Shown here one piece after another: positions 1-10,351 of a DNA stretch of 64,000 bases. The stretch lies in contig OW240921.1 of NCBI GenBank assembly GCA_933207985.1, positions 102,858,785-102,922,784 on the forward strand, in the 5' to 3' direction. Made by a program: the position numbers and the translations under genes. Within the stretch, counting starts at the first letter, position 1. Each line of letters begins with the position of its first letter. The notes under the pieces were generated by a model. That model was not told the DNA's origin, made no database searches, and worked only from the letters and a program-made list of their open reading frames with translations. Source of the stretch: Pelobates cultripes (taxonomy: Eukaryota; Chordata; Amphibia; Anura; Pelobatidae).

Positions 1-503
1 GGGTGGGAGGCAGTTGACATCCAAACAGCAGCTCTGGGAGGCTATTCTGACATCTTGCAAACAAATTCAAGCAGAAACTATCCAAAAACTCACAAGTTCA
101 ATGGATGCAAGACTTGTGAAGCTGCTATCAAATAAGGGTTCCTATGTTAAAATGTAACGTGACCTGTTAAAATGTTTAAAAAGTTAAAATGTTGTTATAA
201 GTTTGATTGAAGTAGTTTTGATTTCAGTAAATATGCTGCAAACACAACACATGACAATTTTCAGTTCTTTACAACCTATAAAGTGTTTTGAAAGCTACTG
301 TGCATAATAATTTGGAACAGTGCATTGTAAGTTTTTTATTTTATTTAAAAAAAAAATACTGTTATCATTAGGAGGTTTGTTCAATAAAATTTGAATTGTA
401 CTCTTAATAGTTGATACCATGAAAATTATGCTGACTGTTATTAACATCAATTATTTAGGTAAATGAGAAAAATATCATTTGCATAATAATTTGGAACAGG
501 GTG
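1..503 (+). mobile_element. Tc1/mariner-type DNA transposon, right part (cut by window edge)
   Basis: The window opens inside a Tc1-like element. The transposase C-terminus is followed by about 345 bp of noncoding sequence containing two identical 20-bp copies of TGCATAATAATTTGGAACAG, an inner one at 301-320 and an outer one at 480-499. The element ends at 503, next to a TA (504-505), the usual Tc1 target duplication. Two direct repeats about 180 bp apart within one terminal repeat is the IR/DR arrangement known from Sleeping Beauty-like Tc1 elements. The left half lies outside the window, so the matching terminal repeat cannot be checked. Confidence 0.8.
2..157 (+). CDS. Tc1-like transposase, C-terminal end (partial)
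   Basis: Frame 2 from the window start is open for 51 codons and ends at TAA 155-157. The peptide carries the typical Tc1 transposase tail: a LWEAI segment, then SSMDARLVKLL and NKGSYVKM at the very end, matching the family pattern in which a helix and the M-x-R-L/C-x-x-V motif precede a short basic tail after the catalytic domain. The DDE residues lie upstream, outside the window, so function cannot be judged. No stop or frameshift is visible in this piece. The identification rests on family pattern only. Confidence 0.75.
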   Translation, partial: GGRQLTSKQQLWEAILTSCKQIQAETIQKLTSSMDARLVKLLSNKGSYVKM

Positions 504-734
504 TATATATAGATATATATTAAAACTAAACTAGAGCTTAATTAGCAAATCTGAAAATGTCAGAGTTCATCATACACAAAAAACAACAATATAGCAAGCA
601 CTCAACTACAAACTTGGTGAATCATGTAGTTGTTGAATGCAGGGTGCTCGATGAGTAAAATACCTGATACCCCTCCAGGCCAACAGAAAACATGGATAAT
701 AAACCCACAGCACACCAATGTATTGCACAAAATT

Positions 735-950
735 AGACTTTATTTACAAGATATGTGATCATAAATACAAACATGTAACAATATCCTCTTGAGGAAGGCT
801 GGTTGCTGAAACGTTGTGGCTTTGTGATCTCCAGCTCTTGTTCAGTATAACTGATAATACACTTATGGGTTAATGTAGGAGCACTTGGCATGTTTGCACT
901 TTATTTTTCTATTGTATTCTATGATCACATATCATGTGAATAAAGTCCCA
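735..950 (+). mobile_element. Foldback element with hammerhead-like motif
   Basis: About 30 bp at 732-763 (GACTTTATT...GTGATCAT) recur inverted at 917-949 (ATGATCACATAT...AATAAAGTCC). Between the arms, at 780-825, lies a motif of the hammerhead-like family seen elsewhere in this window, and an AATAAAG signal follows it by about 120 bp. No open frame is present. I infer a small non-autonomous retroelement or its remnant; class is uncertain. Confidence 0.45.
780..825 (+). ncRNA. Hammerhead-ribozyme-like motif, degenerate (copy a)
   Basis: TTGAGGA (789-795) stands where a hammerhead has CUGANGA, followed by an extra A, a short imperfect stem-loop, then GAAA (808-811) and CGTTGT before GG. C3 is changed to T, and stems I and II pair poorly, so it is probably inactive. 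It is listed because the order of parts matches the better copy at 60079-60126. Confidence 0.35.
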
Positions 951-965
951 TTCAGTTCATCATAC

Positions 966-1799
966 ACCAGAAACTGTTGAAAACTGAAAGGTTTTGGTGC
1001 AATCCTACTAAATATCTGTTATGTTGAATTCATTGCTGAATGTAAAATGTTAAGCCTGAAAGAATGTATTATGAAGAATGTATTATCTAGTAAAACAGAA
1101 CACCCGTGATTTTCCTTAAAAATCAACAAATGTAAAAATGCTCATATTGCTCATTACACAATGGATATTGACTGGTTACGGCTGTGTTCTATGCTATTAT
1201 TTAATTCTGAAATTGTAAATTGTGTTGATTGTTATTAAAGAAAAGACTCAGAAAGACTCAGTTATTATTACTATCTTGCGTACTGTTTAAGCATTCAATA
1301 AGTACACAGAACTTCCTACGGTTCATATAATAGTTTTAAAACACATTGATAATACCGAAGTAACCACTGAGAAATAAGCACAGGAAGGATTATTACCTAC
1401 ACATGTTCTTTATCTATAATGCGTAGCATGCATTTGATTCATGAATTTAGTTCCTACGGTGGGCAGTCATTACTTAGCTTGTTGTACATTGAATAATAAA
1501 ATACAAATTTATTGCATAGTCTATACAAGTTATTATTATATACAGTTCAATATAACATATGCTTTAACTGTTCAATATTTTTTTTAAATGTATCTTTGTT
1601 ACAAATCTTCATCAACTATTCACCAGATTAAAAGGACACCTAAACCACTGCAGCTTAAAGAAACAAAATATTGTTAGTAATACAAACACATATTCCTAAC
1701 ACTGTAATTCTAGACTATTAGGGACCCCATCGACCCTAAGAATGGATAAATAATAATATAATAATATTCTCCGTTGCTACACTGGTCTCGCTGCCTCAC
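966..1799. other. Unassigned AT-rich stretch
   Basis: AT-rich sequence with no convincing open frame, repeat structure or RNA gene that I can recognise. Confidence 0.5.
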
Positions 1800-2205
1800 C
1801 ACGGCTGGCCCTGCCTCCATGGCTTGATGAACTCAGACAATCCCTACTCGTATGGGAAAGCATTGGGAGTCTATTGTGCATGTGCAGCAAAACACCCTGA
1901 ATCAGCATCTCCTTATATAGATGCATTGGATCAATGCATCTCTATCACGAGCATTCAGCATGGAGATGGTAAACATAGGTGTTGCACACTGTGTAAACAC
2001 CTCTAGTGGCCATCTGAGTGCACGAGAAAGCATTGGATTGGCTGAGATCATCAAGATTTATGACCTCACCCATAGAGTCAGGGCTGAGACTGACATGACG
2101 ATGAAGAAAAGGTAAGTTAACTACTGTTTTACTGTAATCTGAAGGGGTGCTGGACACCTAAACAGCCACTCTAGCACTCTAGTGTTAGGAATACACTATA
2201 GTGTT
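1800..2205. repeat. Degraded TTAA-type MITE relic
   Basis: The right end (about 2186-2205) reads GGAATACACTATAGTGTT, close to the right ends of the better preserved TTAA MITEs here, and the interior has the same anuran-MITE flavour (a palindromic ATGCATTGGATCAATGCAT around 1920-1940). The flanking TTAA is lost and the left boundary is unclear. Short open frames inside are chance. Confidence 0.35.
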
Positions 2206-2239
2206 TCTGTAATCTCAAAGCTGTTTATTTCTTTAATAT

Positions 2240-3050
2240 AAGTGTCAGGATTAGTAATGCACCGAACGGTTCGCTGGCGAATAATTCCTGGCGAACATAG
2301 CATGTTCGCGTTCGCCACGGCGGGCGAACATATGCGTGGTTCGATCCGCCCCCTATTCGTCATCATTGAGTAAACTTTGACCCTGTACCTCACAGTCAGC
2401 AGACACATTCCAGCCAATTAGCAGCACACCCTCCCTAGTAGACCCTCCCACCTACAGAAGTCATCCATTTTACATTCATTCCCAATTTGCATGCTTATTG
2501 AGAGGAGGGAATGTGTAGCTGCTGTTGATTAGATAGGGAAAAGCATAGCTAGGTTAGGGTATACAGTGTCCACTACAGTCCTGAAGGACTCATCTGATCT
2601 CTGCTGTAAGGACAGCACCCCAAAAAGCCCTTTTTAGGGCTAGAACATCAGACTGCTTAATGTAATTGCAGTTGCCTGCCTGCCAGCTTCTGTGTCAGGC
2701 TCACAGTGGATACTGTGCCCAGTGCCACCACTCACTCACTGGTGTCACAATAGCTTGCATTTAAAAAAAAAATTAAAAATGTTTCACTATAATAGATTGA
2801 ATAGCAGTTAGTTGTCTGCCAGCTTCTGTGTCAGGCTCACAGTGGATACTGTGCCCAGTGCCACCATTCACTCACTGGTGTCACTGCATTTAAAAACAAA
2901 AAAACTTTTTTCACTGTTATAGATTGAATAGCAGTTAGTTGTCTCAAAGCGGGTGTGTCAGGCTCACAGTGGATACTGTGCCAGTTCACAGTGCCACTCC
3001 TATCTGGTGGCACATTAGATGGCACGCGCAGTGCCCCAAATTTGAAGAAG
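2240..3050 (+). repeat. Unclassified interspersed repeat with tandem sub-repeats
   Basis: A GC/CpG-rich head (2260-2345) rich in GTTCGC/GCGAAC motifs is followed by a segment in which a block starting CTGTGTCAGGCTCACAGTGG recurs at about 2688, 2824 and 2951, giving a period near 130 bp with length variation. A piece around 3004-3044 recurs at 3167-3207. I recall this sequence type as a common frog repeat but cannot assign a superfamily; tandem promoter-like units at one end suggest the 5' part of a DNA transposon or retroelement. Confidence 0.5.
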
Positions 3051-4100
3051 GAGGACCGACCAAGCATCTTTTTCCATCTCCCGGTTCCTAAAATTGATGC
3101 CATATACACGTCCCCTAACAGGAATTAAACTGATAAGAATAGTACTACTTAACACACCACTACTATCTGGTGCAACATTAGATTGCACGCGCAGTGCCCC
3201 AAATTTGTTGTGATCTGTGAGTAAGGTAAACGGTTGTCCATACAAGTAAGGTTGCAGCTTTTTGAGGGCCCACACCACCGCCAGGCACTCCTTTTCAATG
3301 GCAGTGTATCTACTTTCCTGGGCAAAAGTTTCTGGCTTAGATAAGCCCCGGGTTGCTTGCCGCCATCTGCTCCGACTTGGCTCCCAATCCAAACATAGAA
3401 GCGTCTGTATGGATGAGAAAGCGTTTAGTTGGATCAGGAGCAGAAAGTACAGGTGATTTAATGAGCGCCGTCTTGAGCTGTTGGAAGGCCTGTTCACACT
3501 CTGGGGCCCATACTACTATCTTGGGAAGGTTTTTACGCGTTCCTATATGGCACTTACTGGGCTTTAGGGTCAGTCCGGCCTCCCTAATCCGGTCTAGTAC
3601 GGCTCCTATGTGGGTCAGGTGTTCGGGCCAGGAGCAGCTAAAAATGGCTATATCATCCAAGTAGGCACAGGCATAATCCTGAAACCCATCCAGTAGCCGA
3701 TCTACCATCCTCTGAAAGTTAGTTAGGTTGGAAAACGTGGCCCCCTTGTCCTGGATTAGTCTTTGGACCTGGGTTCGCTCCTGGGTGTCTAACCGTTGTC
3801 CAAACTGCACTTCTCCCAGGTCTCCGCTCTGGCCCTCTTGGTCTAGGAGATCTGGGAGTGGCAAATTATCATAATCTTCAGTGGCAGGTGCAAAGATCGC
3901 GGTTACCTCTTCCGTGCACTCGTGGTATGGCTTGAGCATGTTCACATGGAGCATGCGCTTGCCTCCCGTGCCTGTGACCGCACCGATCACAAAGGTGGTA
4001 TCACAAACCTGCTCTACCACCTTGTATGGGCCCTGCCAGGAAGCCTGCAGCTTGTCCTTGTGGACAGTGTCAATCCATATCTGCCAAGTGACCCTTTGTA
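3015..4100 (-). pseudogene. pol: Ty3/Gypsy pol relic with integrase C-terminus upstream of RT-RNase H
   Basis: Read right to left, the frame first encodes an integrase C-terminal end: the GPY motif (QASWQGPYKVVEQ, around 4005-4045) and then HVNMLKPYHE (about 3927-3956), a hallmark of Gypsy integrase tails. Next comes a pre-RT linker ending in ATFSN (about 3736), then, after loss of roughly a hundred codons, the RT core QRMVDRLLDGF and YLDDIAIFS (about 3640-3715), the start of RNase H with HTDAS (about 3395) and [18 protein letters not shown] (about 3245-3310). A frameshift separates the last two. RT fingers, the catalytic integrase core, gag and protease are missing. Integrase before RT matches Gmr1-like Gypsy elements. 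The element is dead. Confidence 0.8.
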
Positions 4101-4285
4101 GGGGGAACAGTCTCTATTCTGCTCTGTGTCAGTGTGTATCATGATCTCTGAGGACAGTTGTCAATCCATATCTGCCAAGTGACCCTATGTAGGAGGAACA
4201 GTCTCTATTCTGCTCTGTGTCAGTGTGTATCATGGTCTCTGAGGACAGGTGTCAATCCATATCTGCCAAGTGACCCTATGTAGGA
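4060..4285 (-). repeat. 91-bp tandem repeat, about 2.5 copies
   Basis: The block containing CAATCCATATCTGCC begins at 4071, 4162 and 4253, exactly 91 bp apart each time, with few differences between copies. The first copy overlaps the integrase C-terminal coding end of the Gypsy relic, so the repeat arose by duplicating a piece of the element itself. Confidence 0.85.
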
Positions 4286-4309
4286 GGAACAGGATTACAT
4301 AATGATCCA

Positions 4310-6042
4310 GCACGTAGAATTGTATAACACAGAGGACTGATAGGTAATGTATACCGGACCTTAGAATGGCCGGACTAACGTACTAAAGAATAGTCAGGAA
4401 TAGCCGAGGTCAAGGGAAACAGAAAAAGACACAGCGATAAGGAAAATCCAGGAGTCAGGGATGCCAGAAAACAGGGAAGTCAAAAACAATGCCAAAGTCA
4501 AATAACCAGAATCAATAACGCGCTCTAGGACAACCACAAGGGAAACCACGACAGGGCACTCAGCAGGATGAGAACTGAGCCTAAATACCCCTCCTCTAGA
4601 TCTGATAGGCTGTAACCAGCCTTTGACCCCAAAAGCAGTTACCAGGTTCCCATTTGCATAATTGCTGCTCAGCATTAACCCTTCTGTGGATTTGGTTGCT
4701 GCTCGGCACAACTTTTCCTGTGTGGACAGTAAATGTCATTAACCACATTTTTATAAGCGGATGAATACATGACATTATCCCCCACCTAAAGAACGCCCAC
4801 CAGGCAGGACCAGGCTTGAGAGGAAATTAAACGTGCTCTCGGACAACCACAAGGGAAACCACAACAGGGCACTGAGCAGGATGAGAACTGGGCCTAAATA
4901 CCCCTCCTCTAGATCTGATAGGCTGTAACCGGCCTTTGACCCCAAAAGTAGTTACCAGGTTCCATTTGCATAATTGCTGCTCAGCATTAACCCTTCTGTG
5001 GATTTGTTTGCTGCTCAGCACAACTTTTCCTGTGTGGACAGTAAATGTCATTAACCACATTTTTATAAGCGGATGAATACATGACATTATCCCACACCTA
5101 AAGAACGCCCACCAGGCAGGCAGGCAGGCAGGCAGGACCAGGCTTGAGAGGTAATTAAACGCGCTCTTGGACAACCACAAGGGAAACCACAACAGGGCAC
5201 TGAGCAGGATGAGAACTGGGCCTAAATACCCCTCCTCTAGATCTGATAGTCTATAACCGGCCTTTGACTCCAAAAGCAGTTACCAGGTTGCCATTTGCTT
5301 AATTGCTGCTCAGCATTAACCCTTCTGTGGATTTGGTTGCTGCTCGGCACAGCTTTTCCTGTGTGGACAGTAAATGTCATTAACCACATTTTTATAAGCG
5401 GATGAATACATGACATTATCCCACACCTAAAGAACGCCCACCAGGCAGGCAGGACCAGGCTTGAGAGGTAATTAAACGTGCTCTCGGACAACCACAAGGG
5501 AAACCACAACAGGGCACTGAGCAGGATGAGAACTGGGCCTAAATACCCCTCCTCTAGATCTGATAGGCTGTAACCGGCCTTTGACCCCAAAAGCAGTTAC
5601 CAGGTTCCATTTGCATAATTGCTGCTCAGCATTAACCCTTCTGTGGATTTGGTTGCTGCTCAGCACAACTTTTCTTGTGTGGACAGTAAATGTCATTAAC
5701 CACATTTTTATAAGCGGATGAATACATGACATTATCCCACACCTAAAGAACGCCCACCAGGCAGGCAGGCAGGCAGGCAGGACCAGGCTTGAGAGGTAAT
5801 TAAACGCGCTCTTGGACAACCACAAGGGAAACCACAACAGGGCACTGAGCAGGATGAGAACTGGGCCTAAATACCCCTCCTCTAGATCTGATAGTCTATA
5901 ACCGGACTCCAAAAGCAGTTACCAGGTTGTCATTTGCTTAATTGCTGCTCAGCATTAACCCTTCTGTGGATTTGGTTGCTGCTCGGCACAGCTTTTCCTG
6001 TGTGGACAGTAAATGTCATTAACCACATTTTTATAAGCGGAT
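4310..6042 (-). mobile_element. LTR-like sequence expanded into a five-copy tandem array
   Basis: Immediately upstream (in sense) of the Gypsy relic. In the minus strand, 4310-4520 reads like a Gypsy LTR (runs of CTTGAC/CCTGAC words and a CCGGTATAC-like tail), and from 4521 onward a unit is repeated five times. Units start at 4521, 4834, 5162, 5479 and 5807 (spacings 313, 328, 317, 328). Each unit contains a short GGCA microsatellite of variable length. Units 2 and 4, and units 3 and 5, share private variants and lie exactly 645 bp apart, so a dimer was duplicated. Open frames across the array are by-products. Assignment to the LTR is inference from position and composition. Confidence 0.7.
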
Positions 6043-6134
6043 GACAATAAGGAATTATATGTGGGATATGGCATGAGGTAGATGTTCCCGTACCAGTTCT
6101 CAAAGGTTCATAATTGTCCAGTTTTTGTCAGAGT

Positions 6135-7814
6135 CAGGGCCGTCTTTAGCGCGGGGCAAACGGGGCAGCTGCCCCAGGCCCAGTTGCTCCTGGGGGGCCT
6201 CAGAGCAGCTGCCCCATGGGCCCTGCGATTTCAGCAGCCCCCATGTACCCGGCGGCCGGCGGTGCAGCCGCACCGGCCCACCAACTAAGGAGGCCCCCGG
6301 GTGGCCCATGCACTAAGGGCCACCCTGTGGGCATGTGGCAGAAGGGGCCCGGTCGGGCGCTGTGACGCTTAAACAGCACGACCGGGCCCCTTCCTGTACC
6401 GGCTGGGAGGAAGTTAGTACCGCGTGTCACTTCCTCCCACCGGAGATAGCCGCGCGGGAGGAGGAAGGCAGGGAGGAGGAGAGTTCCAGAGAAGAACTCC
6501 CATCTGCCTCAGCCTGCTACTGGACCCCAGGGAAACCACCCTCCATAAAAAGGTAAGAACCTGGAGGGTGGCTAAATGTATGTCTGTATGTGTGTGTGTT
6601 AGTATGTCTGTGTGTGTTAGTATGTCTGTGTGTGTGTGTTAGTATGTCTGTGTTTGTGTGTTAGTATGCCTGTGTTTGTGTGTCTGTGTGTGTGTGTTAG
6701 TATGTCTGTGTGTGTGTGTGTGTTAGTGTGTTAGTATGTGTTTGTGTGTTAATATGTGTGTGTGTGTGTGTGTGTTAGTATGTCAGTATGTGTGTGTGTT
6801 AGTATTTCTGTGTTTGTGTGTTAGAATGCCTGTGTGTGTTAGTATGTCTGTGTGTGTGTGTTAGTATGTCAGTATGTGTGTTTGTTAGTATGTCTGTATG
6901 TGTGTGTGTTAGTATGCTTGTGTGTGTTAGTATGTCTGTGTGTGTGTGTTAGTATGTCTGTATGTGTGTGTGTTAGTATGTCTGTGTGTGTGTTTTAGTA
7001 TGTGTGTGTTAGTTTGTCTGTGTGTGTGTGTGTGTGTGTTAGTGTGTTAGTATGTGTTTGTGTGTTAGTATGTGTGTGTGTTAGTATGTCTGTGTCAGTA
7101 TGTCTGTTTGTGTATGTATGTCAGTATGTCTGTGTGTGTCTATGACAGACATACTGACATACACACACAGACATACTGACACATACACACACACACAGAC
7201 ATATACACACACAAACATACTGACATACACACAGACATACTAACACACACAGACATACTAACACACACAGACATACTGACATACACACACAGACATGCTG
7301 ACATACACAGACATACTGACATACACACACAGACATACTAACACACCACACAGACATACTAACACACACATACATACTTTGTGTATGTCTGTGTGTTTGT
7401 ATGTCAGTATGTCTGTGTATGTATGTCAGTATGTCTCACTGTGTTCCAGTGTGTGTGTGTGTATGTCAGTATGTCTGTGTATGTCAATACGCCTGTCAGT
7501 GTATGTGTCTGTGTGTGTCTGTGTCAATATATCTGTCAGTGTATGTGTCTGTGAGTATGTATGTGTCTGTGTGTGTATAAGTATGTCTGAATGTGTGTCA
7601 ATGTTTGCCAGTATATATTTTTGTGTCAGTGTATGTGTGTGTCAGTATGTATCTGCAAATGTTTTAATGTGTCTGTCTGTGTGTGTATGTGTCAGTATGT
7701 CTGTCAGTGTGATTGCGGGTTGGGCATAATGGGGAGGGAGGGTGCAGTGACAGGGCCCAGGGGGCCCAAGAAAAGGCTTTGCCCGGGGTCCTATTCATAT
7801 TATAGACGGCCCTG
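6135..7814. mobile_element. hAT-type non-autonomous transposon, microsatellite-filled (copy 1)
   Basis: Ends are CAGGGCCGTCT at 6135 and the inverse AGACGGCCCTG ending at 7814. Both sides are flanked by the identical 8-bp duplication GTCAGAGT (6127-6134 and 7815-7822), the hAT target-site length. The first 400 bp are GC-rich; an AAGGTAAG at 6549-6556 is followed by more than a kilobase of TG-rich microsatellite. No transposase is encoded. Apparent cysteine/valine-rich proteins are translated microsatellite. Confidence 0.92.
6575..7720. repeat. TG/GTTAGTATGTC microsatellite with strand switches
   Basis: Runs of TGTG broken by TTAGTATGTC occupy 6575-7140 on the plus strand; from 7143 to 7380 the same words appear in inverse complement (CAGACATACTAACAC), and from 7380 the TG orientation resumes. 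An 18-bp perfect inverted repeat (7116-7133 with 7145-7162) sits at the first switch. Confidence 0.95.
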
Positions 7815-7822
7815 GTCAGAGT

Positions 7823-8375
7823 CAACAGCTGGCATCATGTCTGAATAACTCCCATCCATAATAAAGTAATGGAAGGGTCACTTTTTGCACAATAACAACA
7901 TTGCATCATTGTAAAGGTTATTGTAAAGAACGTAACCTGACTGCATGAAGTGCCTTATTATCTGCAGCAATTTGTAAAAATCATTGCAGTTATAAACCTG
8001 TCCTCTTGATCAGAGTAAACAAGGGAGATATGTGACTTTCTCTTCCAACCTCCATCCAACTTGCATGCAATATACAAAGGCTACTTCCACAACTTGTTCC
8101 TATCATACTCTGGAAAGAGATTGAAGCCACAATTCTATCCATACACAATTCCATCCAGAAAACCTTAAACTGTAAGTAAACAGCAGTATGGCTTCTATCA
8201 GATAATTCAGAAGTTCCATTCCTCCTATGCAATAGTTGAAACTAAGGTTGGGGAGTAAATTACAGCTACCATACATCACTGCTGGATAAAGGTTATGGAA
8301 ACAAATATAGCTCTGTATGAGGAGTTCCTGTTTGTTGTAGCCTTTCTCTGTTGAGAGAGAGTCAGGACATACTTG
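7823..8375. other. Unassigned stretch
   Basis: No recognisable gene or repeat. The open frame on the minus strand at 7990-8232 has no family features. Confidence 0.4.
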
Positions 8376-8440
8376 AAAACAAGAGAAATTTCAATGTATC
8401 TTTCCTGGTAAAATATTTTATAAATAAATAAATAAATGCT
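8376..8440 (+). repeat. Probable LINE 3' tail ending in TAAA repeats
   Basis: A segment with CTTTCCTGGTAAAATATT followed by TTTATAAATAAATAAATAAA resembles the 3' ends of frog LINEs with short tandem tails. Only the tail is present; no coding part precedes it. Confidence 0.4.
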
Positions 8441-8479
8441 AGGGTAAATATATGATATAAATATACTGGGGGACATCAT

Positions 8480-9035
8480 TATGTGACAAGGCCTTAGGTA
8501 TCATTGTTACGCTGATAATACACAACTTTACTTCTCCTTTGCTCCAGATACCACTGACCCAACATGTCGCATCAACAGTTGCTTAGCAGACCTCATAGAA
8601 TGGATTAATACTAGTTGGCTCTAAGTGAACCCGGACAAAACAGAGTTACTCTTGGTGACAAAAATACCCCATGGCAACAAAAATATCCCATGATCACCCA
8701 ACTGGCCTGGAGCTTGGAGGCTCTGAACTCATCAGTTCATCAAAGGTACGAAACCTCAGAGTGCTGATTGGCTCTGGACTATCATTTAAACAGCAGATTT
8801 CCTCTGTAATAAAATCTGCCCACTTTCATCTGAAAAACAAAGCCAGGATACAACTCTTAAATTCCACTGGATGATATGCCAACATTAATCTATGCATTTG
8901 TATCCTCTCGGCTAGATTACTGCAATGTACTTTACTTGGGCCTCCAAGAAAAAGAACTCCATCTGCTTCAGACTGTACAAAATGCAGCAGCCAGACTACT
9001 GACCAAGCAAACTCACCCCTGCTACATAACACTTG
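8480..9035 (+). pseudogene. L2/Rex1-like reverse transcriptase fragment
   Basis: Translated piecewise, it carries the RT active-site region HCYADNTQLYFSF (8502-8525; the second catalytic Asp of YADD is Asn), then VNPDKTELLLV, the SSKVRNLRVLIGSGLSF segment, and AFVSSRLDYCN followed by LQTVQNAAARLLT (8890-9005). These are landmarks of the RT thumb and post-RT region of L2/Rex1-type LINEs. In-frame stops (for example in the NTSWL*VNPDK context near 8620) and frameshifts make it dead. It breaks off at 9035 where a solo LTR is inserted. Confidence 0.8.
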
Positions 9036-10116
9036 TGTGGCGAAACCGGCCTCGCCACGTGTCCTTGGAGGGGGCTGCTTGCCCGCCTCTTGCCTTTAGA
9101 CTATGGCCCCTGTTCTTTTTCCCTGCAGAAAGGCTGGTTTGTGCCTTTCTGCGGACTGTTAAAGCCATGCTACCCCAGATAGCTATGCCATGGAGCCCAG
9201 CAGTATACTGAAAGACTGTATGAAAGACTTTGGCTCCATGGCGATTGAACTATATGTATGTGATCTGGGCGCCATCCGGTAATAATGTGCGCTCAGATCT
9301 AAGCTATCTGGGGATAGGTAGAATGTCTGTATTTTATGTAATAAATGTAACCTTGTATATTTTATTGTATTTTTATGTCTTTTATTGTCCTTTGTCTGCC
9401 ATGTGGCTAATGGAGTTTTGCCTCTGTCCTTGGAGATAATTTAATTACTTCTCAATTATCTCCACTATAGAAGACTCTGTGGAACTGGTTTTGGGCAGAA
9501 AAACCATGCTTCATTTAGTCACAAAGGACTTTCCCTTAACTTTTGAACCCCTGGTCTGATTCGTGCCATTTTTTTAATATGTTGTTCCCCTGAATGGATT
9601 GATTATGAAAATGTATGTTTTATGTTTGTGACATGTATATTTTAGAAGTTATAAATATTGTGTAAAAACTGTATTCCTCTGCCGGTGATAATGAGATTAC
9701 CCATTGTGTTCAGTAATCATATCACAGCCAGAGGGGAGGATTTTGTGTGGGAGTGTCTGGGTGTATTGTATGGATTGATTGGCTGTTTTGTAATGCCCTG
9801 TGGGCTGTACTATGTTTGTGGATTGGGAATAAAAGCGACTGTATGTGACAGTACAGAGAGTTCCTGTTTTAACCCTCAAAGTGAAGTGTCGTCTCATTAT
9901 TGGGGGAAGGATTTATTGTATGCTGTTCCAGTTTGACTGCTAGGAGAGTAAACTATTCCTATTCAACTGTCTACAGCATTCATATGCTTGGGAGAATTTA
10001 TATGCTCCTACGGTTCGGTGATTGTGGTGTCTGCCAGAGTGCTTGGAGTCCTGAGGAAGCGCTAGGAGCATCCTTTAACGGAGGTACCCAGTCGGGGTGC
10101 CAGGTGATCCATTACA
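9036..10116 (+). mobile_element. Solo LTR, plus orientation (family X, copy 1)
   Basis: Begins TGTGGCG and ends ATTACA, the TG...CA ends of LTRs. Flanked by the perfect 5-bp duplication ACTTG (9031-9035, 10117-10121); removing it restores the LINE peptide ...YITLVLHSLHWLP. A polyadenylation signal AATAAA lies at 9828-9833. No internal region is present, so it is a product of LTR-LTR recombination. Length 1081 bp. Gypsy or endogenous retrovirus class cannot be decided without the internal part. Confidence 0.88.
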
Positions 10117-10346
10117 ACTTGTTCTCCACTCCCTGCATTGGCTTCCAATTAAATGGTGAACATATTTTAAAAGTGGCCCGTTAACTTTCAAAGCCTTAAA
10201 CAATCAAGGCCCACAGTACCTGAAAGAGCTCCTGGCACCATACATTCCATCCCGTTCACTATGGTCAGCCAGCAAATCCTTCCTGTCAGTGCCAAGAATA
10301 AAGACCCCTACCTTCTGAAACTCTTTACTGTGCGCAATCAGAGAGG
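10117..10346 (+). pseudogene. L2/Rex1-like LINE fragment, post-RT domain
   Basis: Continues the LINE after the first LTR with HSLHWLP, FKALNNQGPQYLKELLAPYIPSR and SASKSFLSVPRIKTPT, the C-terminal region typical of L2/Rex1-type proteins. It breaks off within the RAIREAP motif at the second LTR. Confidence 0.8.
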
Positions 10347-10351
10347 CACCA

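Noticed and set aside
4394..5912. Four similar open frames of 105-148 codons on the minus strand
   Set aside because: They repeat with the tandem LTR-derived unit and begin and end at different places in it; no domain is recognisable.
6580..7735. Several overlapping open frames rich in Cys-Val or His-Thr
   Set aside because: They are the six-frame reading of a TG/CA microsatellite inside a hAT MITE; the same applies to 28380-28660 and 45380-45780.
10045..10075. CCTGAGGAAGCGC, a hammerhead-core look-alike
   Set aside because: It lies in a solo LTR and no GAAA box or closing stem follows.
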